Origin: Bacillus sp. 123MFChir2
Lineage (GTDB): Bacteria > Bacillota > Bacilli > Bacillales > Bacillaceae_G
Direction: 5' to 3'
Length of the DNA: 64,000 bases
Assembly (NCBI RefSeq): GCF_000383235.1
Contig: NZ_KB910928.1
Location: 62,001-126,000, forward strand
A program made the position numbers and the translations under genes. The number at the start of each line of letters is the position of its first letter. Position 1 is the first letter of the stretch. This document shows positions 43,318 to 50,868 of this stretch, piece by piece. The notes below the pieces were generated by a model. It saw only the letters and a list, made by a program, of their open reading frames with translations. It was not told the DNA's origin and did no database searches.

Positions 43318-44251
43318 AAAAATTGATTCTTCTTAACATAACCGTAAACACAGTTTTTTCATAGGGCGTACTAGATAGGTGAATTTCTCCCCCTAATGCT
43401 TCTACAAGACGCTTTGTAATCGTAAGTCCAAGTCCGCTGCCTTGATACAATCGATTTCGTGAATCTTCTAATGTGTACATCCGTTCAAATACTTTATCGA
43501 TATGAGATTCAGATATTCCTTTTCCTTTATCCCATATGTCCACGTACACAAATTGCTCATCACTTCGCAGTGTAATCCCTAATGTTTTTCCGTCTCCTCC
43601 GTAGGCAATTGCGTTTGAAATTAAGTTATTCATAATTCTTCCGATAACTTCTGTATTCCCGTGCGCATATATCGGCGTTTCCGGTATATCAATACGAACG
43701 TCAAATCCTTGTGTGGTTAATAAATCATAAAATGACAGTATATGTTCCTGACAAATTTCATTCATATAGACCCGTGTCATTACAATCTCTTTATCGCCAG
43801 ATTCTAATTTGGCAAGATCGAAAAATTTACGAATAAGATCGAGCACTTCTAATGTTTTTGTATGAACTTTTTCTAGTAATACCTTCCGATTGTCTTCACT
43901 TATCGTTTTATCTACAGCTAAAATTTCTACATAACCAAGAATAACAGTAAGCGGCGTCTTTAAATCATGCGAAATGTTAGAAAGCATCTTTCTCATAGAA
44001 ATTTCTAGTTTCGAATGCTTCGCAATTGTTTTTTTCTTTTCATCTAACAAATAATTAATCGCCACTAATAATGACTTCAATTCTTTATCATCCGTCACTA
44101 CTAATAAATTTTCACTCGTTTGCTTTTCCAAAATCATTTGCAGTTTTTCATATATATAAAGTAAATTCGCACTTCGATTTTTTCCCGTGCGATATTGAAA
44201 ATAAATGATACAAAGTAATACAAAAATAATTGCTGTTAAAAATGTAACCAT
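43316..44251 (-). CDS. sensor histidine kinase (YcbM-like)
   Basis: 311 residues, the length of YcbM. One N-terminal span (about 2-20) and no large outside domain, then the H-box SNISHDLKTPLTVILGY (His near 95) and the ATPase part with N, G1 and G2 boxes (NNLISNAIAYGG, DKGKGISES, GSGLGLTITKRL). The lack of an outside sensor domain suggests sensing within or at the membrane. Located 1 bp after the response regulator gene. Confidence 0.9.
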   Translation of the reverse strand: MVTFLTAIIFVLLCIIYFQYRTGKNRSANLLYIYEKLQMILEKQTSENLLVVTDDKELKSLLVAINYLLDEKKKTIAKHSKLEISMRKMLSNISHDLKTPLTVILGYVEILAVDKTISEDNRKVLLEKVHTKTLEVLDLIRKFFDLAKLESGDKEIVMTRVYMNEICQEHILSFYDLLTTQGFDVRIDIPETPIYAHGNTEVIGRIMNNLISNAIAYGGDGKTLGITLRSDEQFVYVDIWDKGKGISESHIDKVFERMYTLEDSRNRLYQGSGLGLTITKRLVEALGGEIHLSSTPYEKTVFTVMLRRINF

Positions 44252-44252
44252 T

Positions 44253-44948
44253 CTATATCACTTCCAACTTATAACCGATACCCCATAATGTCTTAATGTA
44301 CTGCGGCTGAGAAGGGTCGTCCTCAATTTTTTCTCGCAGCCTTCTCATATGTACATTAATGACATTCTCATCACCGTAATATTCTTCATTCCAAATTAAG
44401 CTATAAATTTGCGCCTTCGTAAACACGCGATTTTGATTGGTCGCAAATAGCTTTAATAGCTCGAACTCTTTCGATGTAAGCTTAATAGTTTCGTCGTTTT
44501 TTTGAACAGTAAAATTAGCCGTATCAACTTTCAAATTTCCAATCACAATCATGTCATCTTGTACTTGCTGCGGAGCGGAATACGTAGTTGACCGGCGAAT
44601 TCCAGCCTTCACTCGTGCCGATAACTCAATCATAGAAAACGGCTTACAAATATAATCATCAGCACCAAGCCCAAGTCCTAATGCTTTATCCAAATCCGTA
44701 TCCTTTGCTGACATAATTAAAATCGGAACAGAGCTCTTTTTCCGAATCCTATTCATCACTTCTAAGCCATCTATTTTAGGCATCATAATATCAAGAATAA
44801 CTAAATCAAACTGATCTTGTGAAAATTTAGTAAGCCCTTCCTCTCCATCTGAAGCTACCGCTACAACAAACCCCTCTTTCGTTAAATACCCATTCACCAT
44901 TTCTTGAATAGATATATCGTCTTCTACTAATAAAATTTTATGTTGCAC
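44253..44948 (-). CDS. response regulator, OmpR/PhoB family (YcbL-like)
   Basis: 231 residues. Receiver domain with LLVEDD near the start, the phosphorylated Asp in DLVILDIMMPKIDG (near 53) and the switch Lys in CKPFS; winged-helix output domain with LTSKEFELLKLFATNQNRVF and NVHMRRLREKIE. Together with the kinase it most likely controls the YcbN/YcbO-type transporter. ATG start at 44948. First gene of the minus-strand set. Confidence 0.92.
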   Translation of the reverse strand: MQHKILLVEDDISIQEMVNGYLTKEGFVVAVASDGEEGLTKFSQDQFDLVILDIMMPKIDGLEVMNRIRKKSSVPILIMSAKDTDLDKALGLGLGADDYICKPFSMIELSARVKAGIRRSTTYSAPQQVQDDMIVIGNLKVDTANFTVQKNDETIKLTSKEFELLKLFATNQNRVFTKAQIYSLIWNEEYYGDENVINVHMRRLREKIEDDPSQPQYIKTLWGIGYKLEVI

Positions 44949-45245
44949 ACCATCACCCGTTTTCTTGAAAATTTATACTTATATTGTAATATGATGGTTG
45001 AATTCGGTAAACAAAATATACTGAGTCGCTCACATATAACCATGCCCATTCTTTTATACCGATTAGCATGTAGCATCGTTCCTCGTTTCAATTCCTCATA
45101 TACGAATACAATTACCTTCAAATGGACTTTATTTCTAATAAAATATAATATTCAATAATCTTATCAATCGGACAAGCATACAAGCAAAATAGACACAATG
45201 GCATATAATTAAATTACATCCTAAAAGAAAGGAGTTTTATTATTT

Positions 45246-45830
45246 TTGTCAGCAAAACACTTTAATTCTTATGGGCATCCTGCTCCGACCCCAAAATATC
45301 CAAGGGAATCCACTTTATTTACAACAGGAGCTATATGGAGAAACCCCAATACTGATGTCGTGATCGTCACGCTTTTAAATGAGGATTACAACATGCCTCA
45401 AACCGTCACTGTATCCGTGTTAGATTGGCAAAACACGTGTAATCCGGCCGAAGTTGCCAAGTCTGCATATTTATGTGGACAAGTCGTCACTCCAACTTTA
45501 AACACCACACAAATGATTCAATCTCAGCAAGGAAACAACGTTCAACCGATTCTCACACCGTTCACGTTTACAATTCCTCCTCGTAATCTTCTCGTGATTC
45601 ACGCAGTTCTCCCAAATTCTTTTCAGCAACCAAGCCCTTTCTACGAAGTACTTGTGACTTCTCAACACGGACCTTCCAAAAGTGTCATCACGAACACATT
45701 TGGAATCAATGCTGCGGGTGTTCCGCAAGAAGGAAATACAGTCTTGCATAATCAATTTTCACCTACTCCTGTCACCTCATATGGTCTCCCGCACTATCCT
45801 TACGCTCCTCTTAGCCCTGTCACACCATAA
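45246..45830 (+). CDS. unrecognised protein, possibly spore surface
   Basis: 194 residues starting at TTG 45246 after AAAGGAG (spacing about 11). No signal peptide or membrane span. A central beta-rich part (TDVVIVTLLNEDYNMPQTVT, residues 39-58, and PFTFTIPPRNLLVIHAVLP) is framed by Pro-, Asn- and Tyr-rich ends (SYGLPHYPYAPLSPVTP). The composition recalls spore-surface proteins of the B. cereus group, but I do not recognise the family. It is monocistronic with a terminator. The second such gene of the window is at 61235. Confidence 0.6.
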   Translation: MSAKHFNSYGHPAPTPKYPRESTLFTTGAIWRNPNTDVVIVTLLNEDYNMPQTVTVSVLDWQNTCNPAEVAKSAYLCGQVVTPTLNTTQMIQSQQGNNVQPILTPFTFTIPPRNLLVIHAVLPNSFQQPSPFYEVLVTSQHGPSKSVITNTFGINAAGVPQEGNTVLHNQFSPTPVTSYGLPHYPYAPLSPVTP

Positions 45831-45871
45831 GGGAACAGATTATTACAGATCCACAATTTAGAGATACGAGT

Positions 45872-45907
45872 GAAAAGCCCCTTCAGTTTATACACTGAAG
45901 AGGCTTT
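45872..45907. terminator. terminator after the 45246 gene, possibly bidirectional
   Basis: AAAAGCC (45872-45878) with GGCTTTT (45901-45907) and inner CTTCAGT (45880-45886) with ACTGAAG (45893-45899). It also faces the decayed minus-strand gene at 45923-46086. Confidence 0.82.
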
Positions 45908-45922
45908 TTAATAAATACATCG

Positions 45923-46086
45923 ACTACCAATTCGTTTTAACATATTTCCACAATAATTCCTTTACGACAACTTTTCCGCTCTCATATCCCAGTTTCATTT
46001 CTTCCCTCAACAATAATATGTTGAAAGGCCTTTTGGTCACCAGCAACCATTCTCTCTAGCCATTCCTGCCATTCTGTTTTGTCCAC
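45923..46086 (-). pseudogene. small minus-strand gene with a single-base frameshift
   Basis: GTG 46086, with AGGGGG upstream, opens a frame MDKTEWQEWLERMVAG... that stops at 45982. A second frame continues LREEMKLGYESGKVVVKELL and KYVKTNW to a stop at 45923. One base change near 46005-46010 would join both into a protein of about 54 residues. Family not recognised. Confidence 0.5.
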
Positions 46087-46397
46087 GGTTAGAACCCCCT
46101 CTGTCTCTCGTAAAATAGTCTATATTTCTAGATTCGCTCCATACCTCTTTCTAAGGGGTGTATAACTTCCTACTGTATATAGCGCCATTTTACAAATTCA
46201 TTACAATCTAATGTTATGTCATCTTGCTATCCATCCCTTTCATAATACCAGCCTTTCCACCATCAATAGATTCAAGATTTTTGTAAATCTTTTCCCTTAA
46301 AGTAGTTTTCACTCTTATATTCGCTCTTTTCTGTAAAAAGGTTCAGAATTTTTTCGCGAATATAAAAAATAATGTAAATACTCAATCACTCTATGAA

Positions 46398-46575
46398 AAA
46401 AGACAGCAATCTATATAAATACAAATTGAAAAAATGACATAAAAACCAATTTTTTAGGGGAGGAGACCAGAGCAACTAGCCATGCATAGAGGCAATCAGG
46501 GCCTTTTCCTGCCACACGCAAAATTTAAGAACTAAGAAAGGCACCAATCTATATGCTGAAAAACGATAGCATAAC
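46398..46575 (+). repeat. dispersed intergenic repeat, copy H
   Basis: Full-length copy in the same orientation as copy A: AAATTGAAAAAATGACATAAAAACC at the left, GCAACTAGCCATGCATAGAGG and CAGGGCCTTTTCCTGCC in the core. The hairpin arms are changed (CTAGCC and GGCAATCAG) and pair poorly. It lies upstream of the interrupted kinase gene. Confidence 0.78.
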
Positions 46576-46646
46576 AAGGTTTTTGGAAATATTTGTAGAA
46601 TAATAGTCTGTAATGAAAGAAAAAAGCAGAAAGGAAAATAATTTGA

Positions 46647-47270
46647 ATGGATAAATTGGATTATTTAAAGCAACAAATAAAAGAAAAGTACAAAAAGCAT
46701 AATGGAGATAGACCCTTTATTCTTGCGATAGATGGTTTAAGTGGTGCTGGGAAAACGACATTCGTACAGCACCTAAAAAATGACTTCGATAATGTAGTCA
46801 TTATCCATATAGATGACCATATTGTTGAGCGAGCTAAAAGATATCATACAGGGCACGATGAATGGTTTGAATATTATCAGTTACAATGGGATACTACTTA
46901 TCTAAAAGAACACTTATACGACAAATTGTATCAAAACAAAAAGTATCTATCTTTGCCATTTTACAACAAGGAAAAAGATACATTTACATAGAGAACCATA
47001 AATATATCACCTAAAAGTATTGTAATCATTGAAGGTATTTTTCTTTTGCGGGAAGAATGGAAAACATTTTATGATTACGTAGTATTCTTAGATTGCCCTA
47101 GAGAGATAAGATACGAGCGTGTACTTCATCGTGATACATACATAGGGAATTTGGAAGAGCGATTAAAGAAATACCAAAATAGATATTGGGTAGCAGAAGA
47201 TTATTATTTAAAAAAGCAAAAGCCTTTAGAACTTGCTCATTACGTTCAACAACTAGATGGGGCTAATTAA
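46647..47270 (+). pseudogene. uridine kinase-like P-loop protein interrupted by an in-frame amber stop
   Basis: Begins MDKLDYLKQQIKEK, with the P-loop DGLSGAGKTTF near residue 35 and IIHIDDHIVERAKRYH after it. A TAG at 46989-46991 stops the frame after DTFT, but the same frame goes on with RTINISPKSIVIIEGIFLLR, the conserved IIEGIF strand, and the kinase LID-like DCPREIRYERVLHRD, to the stop at 47270. So one codon change breaks an otherwise complete gene of about 207 residues. Could be a real nonsense mutation or a sequencing error. Confidence 0.85.
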
Positions 47271-47291
47271 TAATGATTTGCTACTCTAAAA

Positions 47292-47329
47292 AATAAGCGT
47301 ATTCGAGTTTTATTTCGAATACGCTTATT
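47292..47329 (+). terminator. terminator after the interrupted kinase gene
   Basis: Perfect 15-bp stem AATAAGCGTATTCGA (47292-47306) with TCGAATACGCTTATT (47315-47329). Confidence 0.85.
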
Positions 47330-47396
47330 AATTTGAAGAAAATAAAAAAACAAGTTGAACAGAGCCAAAAAATTTAAAAATGGTGGGAGGTTTTTC

Positions 47397-47465
47397 ATGG
47401 ACTATCTTCAACCAAACCTGTCGTCGCTCTCCCCTGTTTATTACGCTATTAAAGGTCCACCCTAA
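47397..47465 (+). CDS. possible 22-residue peptide gene
   Basis: ATG 47397 follows GGGAGG at a 6-nt distance and opens MDYLQPNLSSLSPVYYAIKG then PP and a stop. There is no similarity that I recognise. It could be a true small peptide, a leader, or the relic of a longer gene. It lies in a 300-bp gap otherwise holding only a terminator. Confidence 0.3.
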   Translation: MDYLQPNLSSLSPVYYAIKGPP

Positions 47466-47577
47466 ATCCCTATAGAACTTCTTATTTACCTATAAGCTTC
47501 ATTTCTACACTCAACAATGATATGATGGAGTTCACTATGAATGTTTACAATTCAATGTATATAAAAGGAGATTTCAT

Positions 47578-47751
47578 ATGTCAGAAAATAAAAAAGTAAG
47601 CCTAGCAGATGTAATGCGCGAACAACTTGCGAAGAAAAAGCAAGGAAACGGAAATGGAGCAACTGCTAAAAATCAAAATCAAGCAACGAAGAAGTTACAA
47701 AATCAACAAACAAAGAAACCAAACAATCAACGTAGACGCACAGGTGTATAA
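47578..47751 (+). CDS. small basic Asn/Gln/Lys-rich protein, 57 residues
   Basis: ATG 47578 with AAGGAG 7 nt upstream. A short acidic/basic helix (KVSLADVMREQLAKKKQ) is followed by a low-complexity tail of Asn, Gln, Lys and Thr ending RRRTGV. Its stop codon TAA and the ATG of ywbE share no gap (TAAATG at 47749-47754), so the two genes are translationally linked. The positive charge and partner suggest nucleic acid binding, but this is inference. Confidence 0.72.
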   Translation: MSENKKVSLADVMREQLAKKKQGNGNGATAKNQNQATKKLQNQQTKKPNNQRRRTGV

Positions 47752-47943
47752 ATGAACGGACAAAAACGCGCAAATATATCGCCTGGTCTCGAAGTTGACA
47801 TTGTTCTAAAGCAAGATCAGCGTACGGGGAAATTAACACGAGGGATTGTGAAAGACATTTTGACAAACTCACCGTCCCATCCGCACGGCATCAAAGTACG
47901 TTTACAAGACGGACAAGTTGGTCGAGTGCAGCACATTGTGTAA
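47752..47943 (+). CDS. ywbE: YwbE family protein
   Basis: 63-residue single-domain protein identical in length to YwbE-family members (B. subtilis 64). GLEVDIVLKQDQRTGKLTRG and HGIKVRLQDGQVGRVQHI form the small beta-barrel typical of DUF2196. Function unknown. It directly follows the 57-residue gene. In B. subtilis ywbE lies next to ywbD, and here the ywbD-like methyltransferase is the next, convergent gene. Confidence 0.9.
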   Translation: MNGQKRANISPGLEVDIVLKQDQRTGKLTRGIVKDILTNSPSHPHGIKVRLQDGQVGRVQHIV

Positions 47944-47947
47944 TAAG

Positions 47948-47982
47948 AAAAGGAGCTCCTTTTATAACTGAGCTCCTTTTTT
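47948..47982 (+). terminator. terminator after ywbE
   Basis: 11-bp stem AAAAGGAGCTC (47948-47958) with GAGCTCCTTTT (47970-47980), then TTGATG. Confidence 0.85.
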
Positions 47983-48009
47983 GATGTCTTCTATTACTAA
48001 TTTATAAAT

Positions 48010-48178
48010 CCATTTTAACTTTTCAACGTATAAGTCACTGCTAGCCAAAACAAAAAGTGATCTCCACTTATTTTCTCTCTTTGTTTTAACATTGCACGTG
48101 GTAGGAAAAGGCACTGACCGCTTCTACACACGGCCAGATGCTCTCATCCACCTAAAAAGAAAGCGGTTTTTATTTTAT
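48010..48178 (-). repeat. dispersed intergenic repeat, copy I
   Basis: Full-length copy with TTCAACGTATAAGTCACTGCTAG at the left, CACGTGGTAGGAAAAGGCAC, hairpin arms CTGACCG and CGGCCAG, and a right end reaching the stop of the methyltransferase gene (48170). Confidence 0.82.
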
Positions 48179-49366
48179 CTTCTTAATAAACACAACTTTT
48201 AAATAATCACCTTCTGGAAACTGCGAAATAGTCCGGAAGTCCTCTGGTAATGAATGTTCTTCTAACACTTTATACTTGCCATTCATTTCTTTAAATGCTG
48301 TATCAATGAAGCCTTTGAACTTTTTCATACCGAAAGTACTGCAATTAGTAGAAGCTACAATAATACCGTTATTTTCTGTAATCGCAATGGCTTCTTTTAG
48401 TAGGTTTTTATAATCTTTTGCAGCGCTAAATGTATATTTTTTTGAACGCGCAAAGCTTGGTGGGTCCAGAATGACCATATCAAACTTCAGAGCTTTCTTT
48501 ACTGCATATTTGAAATAGTGAAATACATCTTCTACGATAATATCTTGCGCTTCGTAATCAACACCGTTTACGCTAAATTGCTCAATTGTTTTACTTAAGC
48601 TGCGGTTCGCAAGGTCCACACTTGTCGTCTTTACCGCTCCGCCAAGTGCTGCAAAGACAGAAAACGCACCTGTGTAGGAGAACATATTCAAGACCGTCTT
48701 TTCAGCTGCATATTTGTCGCGAATTTGCTTTCTTACATTACGTTGATCTAAAAAGACACCAACCATTGCTCCGTCATTTAAATATACCGCAAAGTTGACC
48801 CCATTCTCTTTGACGATAATCGGAAATTCTCCGCGTTCTCCTGTTACAAAATCGTCTTCTTCAATATATTGTCCCTTAGTATCAAAGCGCTTTTTCTGAT
48901 AGATCGCTTTAAATGTAGTCACATTCTGTAAGGAATCGATAATCTCTTTACTAAATTGATAAATGCCTTCACTGTACCAGCTAATCACGTAATACCCATC
49001 ATAGTAATCAATGATTAAGCCGCCGATTCCATCACCTTCACCGTTGAACACGCGAAATGCGGTTGTATCTGAATCCTCATAAAAGCTTTTACGTTTACTT
49101 AAAGCAGATTTAATCTTCTTTTCAAAGAAGGCTTGGTCGATTTGTTCTTGTTCTTTTCTTGTTAGAAGCCAGCCATATCCTTTATTTTGCTTTCCATAAT
49201 ATCCTGTACCAATAAACTTATTTTTGTCGTCTACAAGTTTTACGATTGTACCTTCTACATTTACATCCTGTAAATTTATAATCGCTTCTTTCGCAATAAG
49301 TGGATAGCCACTTTTTAATTCGTTTATGTATTTCGTCTTAACCTTTAAAGTAACTTCTGTTTTCAT
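48170..49366 (-). CDS. class I rRNA large subunit methyltransferase (RlmI/YwbD family)
   Basis: 398 residues. N-terminal PUA-like domain (about 1-75), a central RlmI domain with FRVFNGEGDGIGGLIIDYYD, then the Rossmann methyltransferase domain: VLNMFSYTGAFSVFAALGGA (SAM motif near 230), DVFHYF, and ILDPPSFARSK (catalytic region near 300). The family methylates C5 of a cytosine in 23S rRNA (C1962 in E. coli). Position next to ywbE supports the YwbD assignment. ATG start at 49366. Confidence 0.9.
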   Translation of the reverse strand: MKTEVTLKVKTKYINELKSGYPLIAKEAIINLQDVNVEGTIVKLVDDKNKFIGTGYYGKQNKGYGWLLTRKEQEQIDQAFFEKKIKSALSKRKSFYEDSDTTAFRVFNGEGDGIGGLIIDYYDGYYVISWYSEGIYQFSKEIIDSLQNVTTFKAIYQKKRFDTKGQYIEEDDFVTGERGEFPIIVKENGVNFAVYLNDGAMVGVFLDQRNVRKQIRDKYAAEKTVLNMFSYTGAFSVFAALGGAVKTTSVDLANRSLSKTIEQFSVNGVDYEAQDIIVEDVFHYFKYAVKKALKFDMVILDPPSFARSKKYTFSAAKDYKNLLKEAIAITENNGIIVASTNCSTFGMKKFKGFIDTAFKEMNGKYKVLEEHSLPEDFRTISQFPEGDYLKVVFIKKIK

Positions 49367-49471
49367 TACCTATCCTACCTTTCCATTTCAATGCTTTCTA
49401 GCTATTAAGAAAGGCCCTATACGAAGTCAGAAGTTTTGTCACAATCTATCTTATGTATGAAACCACTCTAT

Positions 49472-49531
49472 GTTAGAAGCATAAAACAGGGCCGCTTATA
49501 TAAGTATCACCAATAAACGGTCCCTTCTAAC
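49472..49531. promoter_or_regulatory. long interrupted stem-loop between nos and the methyltransferase gene
   Basis: GTTAGAAG (49472-49479) pairs with CTTCTAAC (49524-49531), and inside it GGGCCG (49489-49494) pairs with CGGTCC (49518-49523). The 9-nt one-sided bulge makes it unlike a simple terminator. No T-run follows closely. It may act as a weak terminator of nos. Confidence 0.5.
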
Positions 49532-49567
49532 TATACCACGTTATTCTTTTACCCACACAACAAGCTT

Positions 49568-50644
49568 TTACCCTTTTTTATGAAAAAAATTAGGCGTAAG
49601 TACTTGGTTTGGATAAGGCTTATGATAAATGTGCGTTGCTGCAGGAGATACAGGCGGAATTAACCATACCCAGTTCCCTGTTACTAAACGGCCGCATGCT
49701 GCTTCTTGCTTTTCAAACTGACTAAACTGTTGCGCTGCAGTATGATGGTCCACAATGGTTACTCCTTGTTTTTTGAAAGAGTGTAAAACAGCTACATTTA
49801 ACTCAATTAGTGCTTTGTCTTTCCAAAGTGTACTGTTTCTCGACATATCTAATCCCATCATCTCGGCAATAGCTGGAAGCAGATTATAGCGATCATGATC
49901 AGCTAAATTGCGTGCACCGATTTCTGTTCCCATATACCAGCCGTTAAACGGAGCAGCCGTATAGGAGATGCCGCCAATTTCTAAACGCATGTCAGAGATC
50001 ATCGGAACACCGTACCATTTTGCTTCTAAAGAGGAAAATGGATATTCTGGATGCTCTAACGTCACTTCTTTTACATATTCTTCTGGGATTGACTTATACA
50101 CTGGATCGTTTCCATCAATTGAAAATAAGAGCGGCAGCACATCAAAATGTGTTCCTTTCCCTCTCCAGCCAAGTTCTTGACAAAATGATGAAAATGATAG
50201 GGAATGAGAATCGCCGATAATACCTTGCTCAGTTTCATATCCCGCATAGCGGATTAATTGATGGTTATAAATTCGAATTTGATTTTTCTCATTTTGATAT
50301 TGTTTAAAAATAGTAATCGTAGGTAGGATTTTTCCGTCGTTTGTCGCATATTGAATATGATGAAGCAGCGCCTCATATATCCCTTCTGCATCATTTACAT
50401 CGCGCGCATCTAATACATGAAGCTTATTCCAAAACAGACGACCGATGCAGCGATTACTATTTCTCCACGCCATTCGCGCCCCGTGAACAAGCTCCTCAAA
50501 AGTATGTTCATACGTTCCTGTCATTTGTATTTCAGATTCAATTTGTGATACTCTATTTTGAATTTCATGAGATTTTTCTAGTTCGTTGTAGCAATCTGTA
50601 ATAAAATTAGTTGCTTCCTCTAGCAGTTTTTTTGTTGTATTCAT
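49568..50644 (-). CDS. nos: nitric oxide synthase, oxygenase domain
   Basis: 358-residue bacterial NOS with only the heme oxygenase part, so it needs separate reductase proteins. The heme-thiolate Cys is in WRNSNRCIGRLFW (near 63) and the arginine-binding Glu in AAPFNGWYMGTEIGARN. It makes NO from L-arginine; in B. anthracis and B. subtilis this protects against oxidative stress and antibiotics. ATG 50644 has AAGGAG 5 nt upstream; the in-frame ATG at 50689 has no site. Monocistronic. Confidence 0.96.
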   Translation of the reverse strand: MNTTKKLLEEATNFITDCYNELEKSHEIQNRVSQIESEIQMTGTYEHTFEELVHGARMAWRNSNRCIGRLFWNKLHVLDARDVNDAEGIYEALLHHIQYATNDGKILPTITIFKQYQNEKNQIRIYNHQLIRYAGYETEQGIIGDSHSLSFSSFCQELGWRGKGTHFDVLPLLFSIDGNDPVYKSIPEEYVKEVTLEHPEYPFSSLEAKWYGVPMISDMRLEIGGISYTAAPFNGWYMGTEIGARNLADHDRYNLLPAIAEMMGLDMSRNSTLWKDKALIELNVAVLHSFKKQGVTIVDHHTAAQQFSQFEKQEAACGRLVTGNWVWLIPPVSPAATHIYHKPYPNQVLTPNFFHKKG

Positions 50645-50721
50645 AGTGTCTCCTTCTATTCCTGTAAACATCTCTATTATACAAAACATCTTCTACCCGT
50701 GCCTAGAAAACAGACAATGAA

Positions 50722-50744
50722 AAAGAACACCAAAAACGGTGTCC
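50722..50744 (-). terminator. terminator after mutS2 and the small 50751 gene
   Basis: On the minus strand GGACACC (50744-50738) pairs with GGTGTTC (50731-50725) around a loop containing TTTTT, then a T-run. Confidence 0.75.
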
Positions 50745-50750
50745 TCTTCC

Positions 50751-50843
50751 TTATTTTGCAAAAAACAGCAAATATATAACCCCAATAATAAAAAACGTTC
50801 CGCAACAAGCTAACAATACTTTTGCAAGTTTGTCCATAAACAT
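50751..50843 (-). CDS. small one-span membrane protein, 30 residues
   Basis: ATG 50843 with AAAGGGGA about 7 nt upstream opens MFMDKLAKVLLACCGTFFII followed by GVIYLLFFAK and a stop. Positive N-terminal side and one membrane span. It starts 25 bp after mutS2 and is followed by the terminator, so it may be translated from the mutS2 transcript. No family is recognised. Confidence 0.55.
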   Translation of the reverse strand: MFMDKLAKVLLACCGTFFIIGVIYLLFFAK

Positions 50844-50868
50844 AGCCGTTTCCCCTTTGCTTCGTTTC

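Noticed and set aside
1345-48178. CRISPR-like array made of the repeated elements
   Set aside because: Copies are scattered, imperfect and of 90-190 bp, with no regular spacers and no cas genes.
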